Assembly (NCBI GenBank): GCA_021793375.1
Contig: JAJYSY010000002.1
Coordinates: 1-64,000 of the forward strand
Source of the DNA: Bacteroidota bacterium
Lineage (GTDB): Bacteria; Bacteroidota; Bacteroidia; Flavobacteriales; Flavobacteriaceae
Direction of reading: 5' to 3'
DNA: 64,000 nt
Position 1 is the stretch's first letter, and each line of letters opens with the position of its first letter. Shown one piece after another: positions 42,988-51,439 of the stretch. Both the position numbers and the translations under genes were made by a program. The notes under the pieces were generated by a model. It had not been told where the DNA came from. It did no database searches and was given only the letters and a program-made list of their open reading frames with translations.

Positions 42988-44521
42988 CAGCGGTATCTTT
43001 TTGCAATTCTTTTTCATGTTGTATTTTTAGTTCTTCCTGACGAAGACTATCTTTTTTCCTTTCCTTTTTTTCTTGTTGTTTTTTTATTTCTTTTTGTTTT
43101 ACTTTATATTCTTCAAATCCTTTATCTATATTTTTATAAATCAATTCTGCAATTTCTCTTGCCCCATTCGGATTGAAATGCGTATAATCTTTATTGGCTT
43201 TTTGCGGTTCTTCTTCTACCCATTTCACCATACTTCCTTCGCCACCCATCAAAGCATATAAGTTGATAAATCCTGCTTTTTCTTCTGCTGCATAAGATTT
43301 TTGTGCTGCCAATAAATAATTTACCGCAGAATCTGTTTGCATTCTTGTATCATATTTTTTTGCTTTATCAGCAATTGAAATTACTAAAACAGAAGATTTC
43401 GGAAAAAGTTTTCTTACATAAGAAACCACATTTTTCATTCTTGAGCTATACCAAGCATAATTAAAAGAATCTGAATTTAAAACATTTGTTCCAAAATGTA
43501 AGACAATTAAATCATAATTCAACTCATTTTGAAAAGCATGCATCAAATCTCTTTTCAGTTGTGTAATGGGCAATCCTGAATTTCCTCTTTTAGAAAAATT
43601 ATCTACTTGAACTCCTGTTGGAATATCAAAATTCACCCCATAAAAAGGTATGGAATCCGCTTTTTCAAAATGCAATTCAAAATTGTTTAAAACTCCTGAT
43701 TTTAATGCTAATTTATTTAGTTTTTCCGCAGATTTCAACTCAAAAGAAGTTGTGTCTTTTAAAGTTATCATTTTAACTTCAGCAGAATCATTTGTAGAAT
43801 TTCCATAATATAAAACAGGATTTGGCAAAAGATTATCTCCTGCATTTACCCCGGATTTATAACTCACCGAAGGATAACCCAAACTATCTTCTGCATAAAA
43901 AACCATTCCTGTTAATCCAAAAGGAAAATCTTTATCATGTTTTTTCATAAAAGAATAAGTTTTCCAATTATTTGAAAATCTATGGATTATACTTGCTCTG
44001 CTGTTTGCAGATTCCGAAGTAATAGGAACAAATCCTACTCCTCTTCCTCCGTATTTCTCTTGAAATTTTCTTCTGATATCTTGTACAATCAAATCTCCAT
44101 CCGTCATCGAATCTCCAAAATAAGCGATTCTAACTTTTTCATCATCAGGATTTTCTTCTAATAACGCCAATTGTTTATAGAAAAATTCCAGATAAGTTTC
44201 TTTTTCTAAATCTTCTGTTCTTGCATCCACAATTTTAGGTTCTTCCGGAGTAGATTTTTCAACTGGTTTTTCTGTGGTATCTTTTATTTTTTCTTCTATT
44301 AATTTTTCTTCTTTTTCTATCTCAATTTTCACGGAATCCTCCTCTTCTTCTGTTTCCATTGCAGATTCCATCCATTCATCAACAGCTTGGTGTTCTTTAT
44401 CTAACGCTGTTGTTTCAGGAAAAATATTTTCAGGCAAAATCTTCTTGAAAAACAAGAAAAAGCTCACTGCCAATAATAAAGTGAGTATAGCGGATTTCCA
44501 AGATTTTTTATTAGAATGCAC
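42971..44521 (-). CDS. Membrane-anchored SGNH/GDSL hydrolase
   Basis: 516-residue protein with a single N-terminal membrane helix (AILTLLLAVSFFLFF) and an acidic coiled-coil linker (about 40-110, rich in E and K). The SGNH domain has block I VRIAYFGDSMTDGDLIVQDIRRKF, block III LHFGTNVLNS and the last His near KDYTHFNPNGAREIAELIY. It ends in a charged tail (about 450-516) rich in K and E. It lies first in the MBOAT operon. A membrane-anchored SGNH plus a LysM SGNH suggests a transferase/esterase pair for O-acylating an envelope glycan. Confidence 0.85.
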   Translation of the reverse strand: MHSNKKSWKSAILTLLLAVSFFLFFKKILPENIFPETTALDKEHQAVDEWMESAMETEEEEDSVKIEIEKEEKLIEEKIKDTTEKPVEKSTPEEPKIVDARTEDLEKETYLEFFYKQLALLEENPDDEKVRIAYFGDSMTDGDLIVQDIRRKFQEKYGGRGVGFVPITSESANSRASIIHRFSNNWKTYSFMKKHDKDFPFGLTGMVFYAEDSLGYPSVSYKSGVNAGDNLLPNPVLYYGNSTNDSAEVKMITLKDTTSFELKSAEKLNKLALKSGVLNNFELHFEKADSIPFYGVNFDIPTGVQVDNFSKRGNSGLPITQLKRDLMHAFQNELNYDLIVLHFGTNVLNSDSFNYAWYSSRMKNVVSYVRKLFPKSSVLVISIADKAKKYDTRMQTDSAVNYLLAAQKSYAAEEKAGFINLYALMGGEGSMVKWVEEEPQKANKDYTHFNPNGAREIAELIYKNIDKGFEEYKVKQKEIKKQQEKKERKKDSLRQEELKIQHEKELQKDTADVSTS

Positions 44522-44705
44522 TGAAATTTAGATTTTAAAAACACAAAAGTACAAAACCAAGCTAAATTTTTAGCTATAAAAACTCTTCAAGCTGAGTTTA
44601 AAATGATTTTACAAATTAAAACAAGGGGATTTACAAAAAAAATTAAAATTTTATTATATAAATTAAAAGAGAAGTTTTATCTTTGAAAAAAATTAGCAAC
44701 AAGAC
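44522..44705. other. Intergenic region between SGNH and small membrane protein genes
   Basis: About 184 bases between divergent genes. It holds the TATCTTTG promoter element at 44678-44685 for the small gene and AT-rich leader sequence. No other feature was recognised. Confidence 0.4.
44678..44685 (+). promoter_or_regulatory. Predicted -7 element for the 56-residue protein gene
   Basis: TATCTTTG matches TAnnTTTG exactly and stands 20 bases before the ATG at 44706. No TTG was found at the preferred -33 position. Confidence 0.45.
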
Positions 44706-44876
44706 ATGATAGAATTTCAACAATGGCTCGGTTTCGTGTTATTTGCCTTTATCGGTTTGGCAGGTTTTTGGGTAATGCTCTTTATCTTAGGGTTTTTACC
44801 TTATTGGATTTTTGGATATTTCAAAGATCTTAAAAGACAGAAAAAAGCGGAACAACCTGAAGAGCTAAACGCTTAA
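44706..44876 (+). CDS. Small 56-residue membrane protein
   Basis: An ORF from ATG 44706 to TAA 44874-44876, encoding MIEFQQWLGFVLFAFIGLAG, then FWVMLFILGFLPYWIFGYFK, and the polar end DLKRQKKAEQPEELNA. It has one or two hydrophobic segments in the N-terminal 40 residues, then a basic/acidic tail expected in the cytoplasm. It has its own promoter element and a terminator hairpin immediately after, which supports a real monocistronic gene. No function recognised. Confidence 0.65.
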   Translation: MIEFQQWLGFVLFAFIGLAGFWVMLFILGFLPYWIFGYFKDLKRQKKAEQPEELNA

Positions 44877-44898
44877 GAAATTAAAACTATATACAGTA

Positions 44899-44939
44899 AA
44901 AAACATGCGAAAAACTTTTTTTGCGTGTTTTTTATTTTT
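44899..44939 (+). terminator. Terminator of the small membrane protein gene
   Basis: AACATGCGAAAAA pairs with TTTTTTGCGTGTT (with wobble pairs), followed by a T-rich run. It lies about 25 bases beyond the stop at 44876. Confidence 0.6.
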
Positions 44940-45040
44940 CTGATTTTAAAGAATTTTTCAGGCTTCTTTTTCTTTTTTTGTGATTTATACAATAAGCCGA
45001 AAATAAATATGTTCTTTAATAAACACAGTATTCTTTTCTA

Positions 45041-46114
45041 TTGAAATTTAAAGTTTCTTTAATATTATTTTTCGTGGTGTGTAGTTTGCAAGCGCAGACT
45101 GCACGAAAATATTCAAATGAATTTTTGAATATCGGTGTGGGGGCAGATGCTTTTGGTAAAGCAAATACAGTGGTGGCCTCTACAGCTGATGTGAATTCCG
45201 GATATTGGAATCCGGCCGGATTAATCAATGTTGAAGACTATGAAATTTCTCTGATGCACGCGGCTTATTTTGCCAATATTGCCAACTATGATTATATCGG
45301 CGGGGCTATGCCGTTGGATGATGGAAAAAGCGCTGTAGCTTTTAGCATGATTCGTTTTGGTGTAGATGATATTATGAATACCACAAAACTGATTGATGAC
45401 CAAGGAGTAATTAATTATGATCGTATCAGTCTTTTTTCTGCTGCAGATTATGCTTTTACTTTTTCTTATGCTCGACAAACTCCTGTTGAAGGACTTTCTT
45501 ATGGAGCAAACGCAAAAGTAATCAGAAGAATTATTGGGAAATTTGCTGATTCTTGGGGTTTTGGATTTGATGTTGGCTTGCAATATCACACCGAAAATAA
45601 TTGGAGTTTTGGATTGATGGCAAGAGATATTACTACTACTTACAACACTTGGAGTATTGATAAAAACAGATATAAAGATATTCAGGATGCTGTGGAAGGA
45701 CAAAATCAAGAATTACCGGAAACAACAGAAATCACTCTTCCAAAATTACAGTTAGGAGTTGCCAAATCATTTGATTTTCATGAAGATTGGCAAGTTCAAA
45801 CAGAATTAAATCTACATACAAGATTTACCAAAACCCATGATATTATTTCTACTTCTGCAATGAGTATAACACCTTCTTTTGGATTTGAAGTAGGATATAT
45901 CAATATGGTTTATCTTCGCGGAGGAATAGGAAATTTCCAAAATGAAGAACAGTTTGATGGAAGCGACAGACTTGGTTTTCAACCTAACTTTGGGGTAGGT
46001 TTCAAATATAAAGGAATTAAAGTAGATTATGCTTTTACAGATATCGGCGATCAAAGTATAGCTTTATATTCCAATGTTTTTTCTATTAGTTTAGATTGGA
46101 GTATCTTTCGATAA
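45041..46114 (+). CDS. PorV/PorQ-family outer-membrane protein (PorV2-like)
   Basis: 357-residue outer-membrane barrel with a signal peptide (KFKVSLILFFVVCSLQAQ). The sequence GVGADAFGKANTVVASTADVNSGYWNPAGL is the typical start of PorV/FadL-like proteins tied to the type IX secretion system. Further strands run to a last one (SNVFSISLDWSIFR). The start is TTG: upstream ATG at 45009 meets a stop after ten codons. It does not look like PorV itself, which carries cargo to the attachment complex. I recall the 'PorV2' label for this variant. No other T9SS genes are nearby except gldA, which is distant. Confidence 0.7.
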   Translation: MKFKVSLILFFVVCSLQAQTARKYSNEFLNIGVGADAFGKANTVVASTADVNSGYWNPAGLINVEDYEISLMHAAYFANIANYDYIGGAMPLDDGKSAVAFSMIRFGVDDIMNTTKLIDDQGVINYDRISLFSAADYAFTFSYARQTPVEGLSYGANAKVIRRIIGKFADSWGFGFDVGLQYHTENNWSFGLMARDITTTYNTWSIDKNRYKDIQDAVEGQNQELPETTEITLPKLQLGVAKSFDFHEDWQVQTELNLHTRFTKTHDIISTSAMSITPSFGFEVGYINMVYLRGGIGNFQNEEQFDGSDRLGFQPNFGVGFKYKGIKVDYAFTDIGDQSIALYSNVFSISLDWSIFR

Positions 46115-46162
46115 TTGATTAATTTTGTGTTCTTTTTTGAAAACCTTTAGTCCAATCTCTAC

Positions 46163-47761
46163 ATGAGAAACTTTTTATATGCTACAATTTCAGGAATAAC
46201 TTTAGCTTTGGCTTGGCCAACTTATGGTTTTCCTTTATTGCTGTTTTTTGCATTTGTTCCCCTACTCTATGTTGAATTTAATATCAGAAATAATCCACAG
46301 AAAAAAGGAGGTTGGAAAGTGTTTTTTCTCACCTATTGGGGATTTCTTATTTGGAATATTATCACTACTTCTTGGATTTATTATTCCACTGCAGTAGGAA
46401 TGGTTTTTGCCATTGTTGTCAACACTTTGTTGATAACTTTAGTGGTAATTATTTATCATCATGTAGCAAAAAAAATCAACTTTTTAGCCGGAGTAGTTTT
46501 CCTAATCACCCTTTGGATTTCTTTTGAGTATTTTCATTTAGATTGGGATTTTTCTTGGCCTTGGCTAAATCTTGGAAATGGTTTTTCTGAATATCCACAA
46601 TGGATTCAATGGTATGAATACACCGGAACTTTTGGAGGAACTTTATGGGTTTTAGCAGGAAATTTAATCCTCTTAAGAACTTTGCTGTTATTTAAACAAG
46701 AAAAAGAAAAAAGCATTTTATACAGAGGAATTTTACAAGTTGTATTATTGATTTGCATTCCTATTGGAATCTCCTATTATATATGGAATAATTATGAGGT
46801 GGAAGAAGATTCTAAAAACTTAGAAGTTTTAATTTTACAGCCTAATATTGATCCTTACAATGAAAAATACAACACTAATGACGAACGCATTGGGCTATTA
46901 TTAAAACAACTCACCGAGGAAAATATTTCTACAAAAACGCGATTGGTTATTGCTCCTGAAACTGTTTTTGCAGATGGAACAGATCGCAGTAATTTTGAAA
47001 ATTCCCCTGCTTATAAATACGGATTAGAAATCATAGATAAATATCCTAACACTGCTTTTATGGCAGGAATTTCTTTTTATGATTTGATAAGAAATGAAGA
47101 AGAAATAAAACCACAAACTAACTTCTTAAGACCCGGATTATGGTTTAATGATTATAACTCAGCTTATATTTTAGCTCCGGGATATCAAGATCAAATTTAT
47201 GATAAATCAAAATTGGTTGTAGGGGTAGAAACTTTTCCTTTTCAAAGTGTTTTAAAACCACTTTTAGGAGATATTATGTTGGATTTAGGCGGAACCGTAG
47301 CTATGAAAACTACTCAACCTGACAGAGGTGTTTTTGATTTTGCAGAAGATGATACCACCGGTCCTATTATTTGTTATGAATCTGTGTATGGAGAATTTGT
47401 GAACGGATATGTCAATAATGGCGCACAGTTTTTAACTATTATCACCAATGATGCTTGGTGGGAAAACACCCAAGGACACAAACAACATTTGAGTTATGCT
47501 CGTTTGCGTGCTATAGAAAATAGAAGAGATATTGCCAGAAGTGCAAATACCGGTATTTCTGCAATCATCAATCAAAAAGGAGAGGTTTTAAAGAAAACTA
47601 AATACGAAGAACAAACTGCAATAAAAGGAGATATTTATTTAAATGATAAAATTACTTTTTACACCAAACACGGAGATTATATTGCTCGAGTTTCTAATTT
47701 TATGACTTTATTTATTTTTTTATTTGCTGTTTTTAGAAGAAGAAAACCTTTATTTGTTTAA
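46163..47761 (+). CDS. lnt: Apolipoprotein N-acyltransferase
   Basis: 532-residue inner-membrane enzyme that adds the third acyl chain to lipoproteins. About six to eight N-terminal helices (to about residue 210) precede the nitrilase-like periplasmic domain. The catalytic triad is visible: E in RLVIAPETVF, K in YDKSKLVVGVETFP, C in GPIICYESVYGEF. A final helix (NFMTLFIFLFAVFRRRK) closes the protein. The length is normal. It lies 48 bases after the PorV-like gene and 65 before ftsB. Confidence 0.93.
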   Translation: MRNFLYATISGITLALAWPTYGFPLLLFFAFVPLLYVEFNIRNNPQKKGGWKVFFLTYWGFLIWNIITTSWIYYSTAVGMVFAIVVNTLLITLVVIIYHHVAKKINFLAGVVFLITLWISFEYFHLDWDFSWPWLNLGNGFSEYPQWIQWYEYTGTFGGTLWVLAGNLILLRTLLLFKQEKEKSILYRGILQVVLLICIPIGISYYIWNNYEVEEDSKNLEVLILQPNIDPYNEKYNTNDERIGLLLKQLTEENISTKTRLVIAPETVFADGTDRSNFENSPAYKYGLEIIDKYPNTAFMAGISFYDLIRNEEEIKPQTNFLRPGLWFNDYNSAYILAPGYQDQIYDKSKLVVGVETFPFQSVLKPLLGDIMLDLGGTVAMKTTQPDRGVFDFAEDDTTGPIICYESVYGEFVNGYVNNGAQFLTIITNDAWWENTQGHKQHLSYARLRAIENRRDIARSANTGISAIINQKGEVLKKTKYEEQTAIKGDIYLNDKITFYTKHGDYIARVSNFMTLFIFLFAVFRRRKPLFV

Positions 47762-47779
47762 TTTTAATTTTCATTTAAA

Positions 47780-47802
47780 AAGATAATAGAAATTATTATC
47801 TT
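47780..47802 (+). terminator. AT-rich inverted repeat after lnt, possible terminator
   Basis: A 9-bp stem AAGATAATA/TATTATCTT with a 5-base loop is followed by ATCATTTTTC. It is weak and AT-only, and could also be a regulatory element before ftsB. Confidence 0.4.
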
Positions 47803-47826
47803 ATCATTTTTCATATTTCTATTTAT

Positions 47827-48159
47827 ATGATTTTCAAAAAACTAAGACAAAAACGCTGGTTTAGGATTTTAAGCAATAAATATTTGCTTATTCTCCTTGT
47901 TTTTAGTGTTTGGATGCTTTTTTTTGATAGTAATTCTTATCTGATTCATAGAGAATTAAACGAAGAAATTGAAAAACTTAAAAACAACGAAGAATATTAT
48001 CGAGAGGAAATAGAAAAAGATCGTTCTGTTATGAAGCAACTCCAAGACGATGAAGGAATGGAACGCTATGCTCGAGAAAAGTATTTTATGAAACGTAAAA
48101 ATGAGGATATCTTTATCATTGAAGTTAAAGATACCCTCAAATCGGGAGTATCCCACTAA
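47827..48159 (+). CDS. Septum formation initiator FtsB/DivIC-like protein, C-terminal codons altered by an insertion
   Basis: Membrane-anchored division protein: a basic cytoplasmic start (FKKLRQKRWFRILSNK), one helix (YLLILLVFSVWMLFFD), a coiled coil (RELNEEIEKLKNNEEYYREEIEKDRSVMKQL) and a short distal domain (GMERYAREKYFMKRKNEDIFIIEV). It should couple with the FtsL/FtsQ-type complex at the septum. The gene originally ended DTLKSKK: the sequence after the downstream target duplication (49481-49488) reads in frame TCT AAA AAG TGA. The IS256 element replaced the last two codons, so the protein now ends DTLKSGVSH, two residues longer. Its functional core is intact. Confidence 0.85.
   Translation: MIFKKLRQKRWFRILSNKYLLILLVFSVWMLFFDSNSYLIHRELNEEIEKLKNNEEYYREEIEKDRSVMKQLQDDEGMERYAREKYFMKRKNEDIFIIEVKDTLKSGVSH
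48136..48143. repeat. 8-bp target site duplication, left copy (CTCAAATC)
   Basis: CTCAAATC at 48136-48143 repeats exactly at 49481-49488, bounding the IS element. Eight bases is the usual duplication size for IS256-family elements. The preceding C is shared too, so a 9-bp duplication is also possible. Confidence 0.85.
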
Positions 48160-48178
48160 CTGTGTAAGTTAAGATTGA

Positions 48179-48206
48179 GGGCTTGAAAAAACGTTTTTTC
48201 AAGCCC
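48179..48206 (+). terminator. Hairpin terminator inside the left end of the IS element
   Basis: GGGCTTGAAAAA pairs perfectly with TTTTTCAAGCCC around ACGT and is followed by a T-run (48207-48211). It lies upstream of the transposase gene, so it stops transcripts coming in from ftsB and shields the transposase from outside read-through. It now acts as the ftsB terminator. Confidence 0.8.
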
Positions 48207-48239
48207 TTTTTAATTTTTAATCCTTAATTTATACGCATT

Positions 48240-49436
48240 ATGAAAAAAGAAGAATTTTTAACCGATGAGTTTTTGGAGCAGTTCAAAAATGGAGAAGAGC
48301 TGACTAATTTTTTAAAGCAAATTCAAAAACGAGGTATTGAGAAGATACTTGAAGGCGAATTAGATGCCCATTTAGGCTATGCCAAACACGACAAACGCAA
48401 GTCCTCTAATACCCGCAATGGATATGGTAAAAAGAAGCTTAAAACCGATATGGGAGAAGCTGAAATTAAAGTGCCTCGCGACCGGGAATCAAGCTTTGAA
48501 CCCACTCTTGTCCCTAAACGGGGCAATATGGCCAAAGGTGTTGAGAATGTAATTATATCGCTCTATGCCAAAGGAATGAGCAACGAAGATATCCAGGAGC
48601 AGCTGGAAGAGATTTATAATTTTGAACTCTCTACCAGTGCCATATCCAGGATAACCGACCGTATTACAGACGATATTACAGCTTGGCAAAACAGGCCTTT
48701 GGAGCTGGTCTATTTAATTGTATGGATGGACGGGATTGTCTTCAAGGTCAGAGAAGACTCAAGAGTGGTCAATAAGACCATTTATATTGCTGTAGGACTG
48801 CGCAGAGATGGCTTAAAAGAAGTCTTAGGACTATGGTTGGGCAAGAATGAAAGCGCCTCTTATTGGATGAGCGTATTGACTGATATGAAAGCCCGAGGAG
48901 TTGAAGACATCTTAATTACGGCAACCGATAATTTAAATGGGTTTACTAAAACAATAAAAGAAGTTTTCCCTGAATCTAAAACTCAAATTTGTGTGATCCA
49001 TCAGATCAGAAATGCAGCGCGTTATGTGGTCTGGAAAGACAAAAAAGAGTTCTCTAAAGACCAGAAGGCTATCTACGCAACCCCTAACGTACAGGCCGCT
49101 GATGCAGCTTTAAAAAACTTTGAAAAGAAGTGGAATAACAAATACCGATACGCCGTTCAAAGTTGGCAAAACAACTGGAATGAACTCAGTGTCTTTTTTG
49201 ACTTTCCGGTAGAAATCAGAAAGATTATTTACACCACAAATCTAATCGAAAATCTAAATGGGAAAATCAGGAAATACACCAAAAACAAACTCTCATTCCC
49301 GACCGATCAGGCAGTTATGAAATCTGTTTATTTAGCCGTTAGAGAAGCTACTAAGAAATGGACTAAACCTATCAGAAACTGGGGAGTGATACTTAATCAA
49401 TTTTTAATTATATTTGAAAAAAGGGTTCGATTATAA
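48240..49436 (+). CDS. IS256-family (Mutator-type) transposase
   Basis: 398-residue DDE transposase that cuts and inserts the element. The N-terminal part ([33 protein letters not shown]) is typical of the IS256 family. The catalytic residues are D in [13 protein letters not shown] in [12 protein letters not shown], and E in [15 protein letters not shown]. The frame is intact, so the element may still be active. It begins 34 bases after the internal terminator hairpin and ends 44 bases before the right end of the element. Confidence 0.95.
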   Translation: MKKEEFLTDEFLEQFKNGEELTNFLKQIQKRGIEKILEGELDAHLGYAKHDKRKSSNTRNGYGKKKLKTDMGEAEIKVPRDRESSFEPTLVPKRGNMAKGVENVIISLYAKGMSNEDIQEQLEEIYNFELSTSAISRITDRITDDITAWQNRPLELVYLIVWMDGIVFKVREDSRVVNKTIYIAVGLRRDGLKEVLGLWLGKNESASYWMSVLTDMKARGVEDILITATDNLNGFTKTIKEVFPESKTQICVIHQIRNAARYVVWKDKKEFSKDQKAIYATPNVQAADAALKNFEKKWNNKYRYAVQSWQNNWNELSVFFDFPVEIRKIIYTTNLIENLNGKIRKYTKNKLSFPTDQAVMKSVYLAVREATKKWTKPIRNWGVILNQFLIIFEKRVRL

Positions 49437-49480
49437 AACCAAACCCTTAATCTAACTTACACACTTTACGGGATAGTGTC

Positions 49481-49488
49481 CTCAAATC
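49481..49488. repeat. 8-bp target site duplication, right copy (CTCAAATC)
   Basis: Second copy of the target duplication. The bases that follow (TAAAAAGTGA) are the original 3' end of ftsB, giving S-K-K-stop in frame. Confidence 0.85.
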
Positions 49489-49499
49489 TAAAAAGTGAT

Positions 49500-50057
49500 T
49501 TATAACCACTCTACTTTTTCTTCTATAGAAGTTTCACGCGTTCCTTCCGGTAATTCTGTATCATAATTTCCCATATAGAAAATTCCTAAACACTGTTCTC
49601 CTTCTGCTAAATCAACAAACTCTCCCATTTTTTTGATCAAATTTGTCGGAGAACTCCAATAAGAACCGATTTTCATTTCAGCAGCCATCAACCACATATT
49701 TTGAACTGCCATTGCAGTAGCAGCTATTTCCTCCCACTCCGGAACTCTTTCTTTTAAATCTCTTTGCATACAAATTAAAATCACACAAGAAGAACGTTCG
49801 CATTTTTCGGCTATTCCTTTATATTTTCTTTCTGAAAACTTTTTAACGGTTTCTTTATATTTTTCACTTAAAAAATTTCCCAACTCCGTTAGTTTTTCTT
49901 CTTGCACAACTTTAAAACGCCAAGGTTCTGTTCTTCTGTGGGAAGGTGCCCAGTTTGCAGCTTCTAAGATTTTTTCTATCTGCTCTTTTGTGATAGGTTT
50001 ATCGTTATATTGCCTTGGAAAAACTGCTCTTCTGTTTTTAATTACCTTTTCAATCAT
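49500..50057 (-). CDS. Nitroreductase family protein
   Basis: 185-residue FMN-dependent nitroreductase-fold enzyme. The N-terminus has RRAVFPRQYNDKPITKEQIEKILEAANWAPSHRRTEPWRFKVVQ, where the first arginines and SHRRTEPW bind FMN, and the middle has EIAATAMAVQNMWLMAAEMKIGSYWSSP. It is expected to be a dimer reducing flavins, quinones or nitro compounds with NAD(P)H. The native substrate is unknown. It ends 11 bases from the right end of the IS duplication, opposite ftsB. Confidence 0.88.
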   Translation of the reverse strand: MIEKVIKNRRAVFPRQYNDKPITKEQIEKILEAANWAPSHRRTEPWRFKVVQEEKLTELGNFLSEKYKETVKKFSERKYKGIAEKCERSSCVILICMQRDLKERVPEWEEIAATAMAVQNMWLMAAEMKIGSYWSSPTNLIKKMGEFVDLAEGEQCLGIFYMGNYDTELPEGTRETSIEEKVEWL

Positions 50058-50108
50058 AATTTATTCAATAAATATTTTTACAAAATAAAAGTCCAAACTT
50101 AAGCAAAT

Positions 50109-50149
50109 AAAAAAGACTGATAGTTTTCTTAACATATCAGTCCTTTTTT
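50109..50149. terminator. Hairpin terminator between nitroreductase and Omp28-like genes
   Basis: AAAAAAGACTGATA (50109-50122) pairs with TATCAGTCCTTTTTT (50135-50149) with one mismatch and a 12-base loop. On the minus strand it follows the stop of the 50171-51439 gene and has T6 beyond it, so it ends that transcript before the nitroreductase gene. Confidence 0.65.
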
Positions 50150-50170
50150 ATTTAATTTTTCTTCAAAGTT

Positions 50171-51439
50171 TTATTGAAATTCTACGGTTTCATTTAAACC
50201 TAAACCTTGAACCTGTAAAACAGTTCCTTCTTCATCTAAAACAAAAATCACTACTTCTCCATCTTCTATCACTTCAAAATACTCTCCCATATCCATATCA
50301 TAAGATTTTTTATAATCTATTAAAGCATCTGTAGCAGGAATTGGATCTCCAAAAATATTGGTCATCGCATGTCTTAAAACTTGATTGTTTTCATAATCAG
50401 GAATCGGATTTCCTGCTTGATACCAAGGACTATTTTCATCTTCATTTAAATAACTGGTTTGATCGTGATATAGCTTATTTTCAAGTGCAGCCACAACAAT
50501 CTTCATATTTGATAATCCTGAAGTAGAAGCCACACGAACATCTACACTTAATTTTGAATCTCTCAATTTAGTTTTTGCTGCTATCCCGATTTCACTTTCT
50601 TCTCCTACATAATCCAAAACAGTATTTGGATTGTCATCATTCCAACTGATAGTTCTATTAATCAAGCCTTTAGGAAACTCTCCATACGGATTATATTCTG
50701 CCAACAAAGGATCAATATTTTCATATTCATAAGGGTCCGGATTGGAATCACTACTACTTTTATGAATAGCTATAGTAGAAACCAAGTCTGTCATTTCTTC
50801 CACCTCAGCAATAATGCTTTGCAAACGCGGACAATATCCACACCAAGTTCCGGTGTAATCTTCTATCAATGCTCTTTGAACCGGCGCTACAACAGTAAAT
50901 TCAGCCGGATCTGTAGTAATGGTCTCTTCATTTTCTGAAATGTATTCTGCATAAACTTCATACTCCCCAACTTCTGCTGAACTAAAAGTATTTCCTTCAA
51001 TAACTTCTCCATTTACATAAAATGTTCCTTGATTGCTAATATCTTCTCCAGTACTCACATCATATAAAGTAAAAGTATTAAGTTGATTTTTAAGCAAACT
51101 GTTATGACTGATTATCATTCCTTCTGAAACTGTAAAAGAAATAGTGTTTGAAGATAACTCTCCAACAAAAGCTTGTACTTCATAATCTCCACTTTCTTCA
51201 AAAGTGTAAGAAACTCCATCGACTAACTCTCCGTTAATGTGGAGTTCCATCTCTTCTGTATAGTCTAAATAATCATCTCCTTTCAGCCAAAATTCAACAA
51301 TTTGGTGAACAGGAATATTGGTGGAGTTTGCATCATACTCCAACGTCAATGCTTTTAACTTTAGTGGTTTATCATTGTCTGTACATGATAAAAACGCTCC
51401 TAAAGTAAAGAACAGTAAAAAAATTCGGAAAATCTTCAT
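50171..51439 (-). CDS. Omp28-like lipoprotein with thioredoxin-fold CxxC domain
   Basis: 422-residue lipoprotein (signal FLLFFTLGAFLSC). The N-terminal part contains two Ig-like repeats (about residues 28-105 and 108-190). The C-terminal domain has a thioredoxin-like active site, IEDYTGTWCGYCPRLQSII, where Cys-x-x-Cys may perform thiol exchange. It resembles the Omp28-related family of Bacteroidota. It is divergent from the TlpA-DUF6029 gene pair and may cooperate with them in extracytoplasmic disulfide handling or adhesion. Confidence 0.8.
   Translation of the reverse strand: MKIFRIFLLFFTLGAFLSCTDNDKPLKLKALTLEYDANSTNIPVHQIVEFWLKGDDYLDYTEEMELHINGELVDGVSYTFEESGDYEVQAFVGELSSNTISFTVSEGMIISHNSLLKNQLNTFTLYDVSTGEDISNQGTFYVNGEVIEGNTFSSAEVGEYEVYAEYISENEETITTDPAEFTVVAPVQRALIEDYTGTWCGYCPRLQSIIAEVEEMTDLVSTIAIHKSSSDSNPDPYEYENIDPLLAEYNPYGEFPKGLINRTISWNDDNPNTVLDYVGEESEIGIAAKTKLRDSKLSVDVRVASTSGLSNMKIVVAALENKLYHDQTSYLNEDENSPWYQAGNPIPDYENNQVLRHAMTNIFGDPIPATDALIDYKKSYDMDMGEYFEVIEDGEVVIFVLDEEGTVLQVQGLGLNETVEFQ

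Larger units (their letters stand above)
48144..49480 (+). mobile_element. Intact IS256-family insertion sequence (1337 bp)
   Basis: The element spans 48144-49480, has one transposase gene, and is flanked by the 8-bp duplication CTCAAATC. Its imperfect terminal inverted repeats begin GGGAGTATCCC (left) and GACACTATCCC (right, complement) and continue with a shared GTGTAAGTTA and GATT-AGGG stretch (about 40 bp in all). A perfect hairpin terminator lies just inside the left end. The transposase region is visibly richer in G and C than its neighbours, which suggests recent acquisition. It lies in the last codons of ftsB/divIC. Confidence 0.93.

Noticed and set aside
43016-43110. Low-complexity A/T-rich stretch as a repeat or small gene
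   Set aside because: It encodes the charged K/E-rich tail of the SGNH protein on the minus strand; the opposite-strand reading is meaningless poly-Phe sequence.
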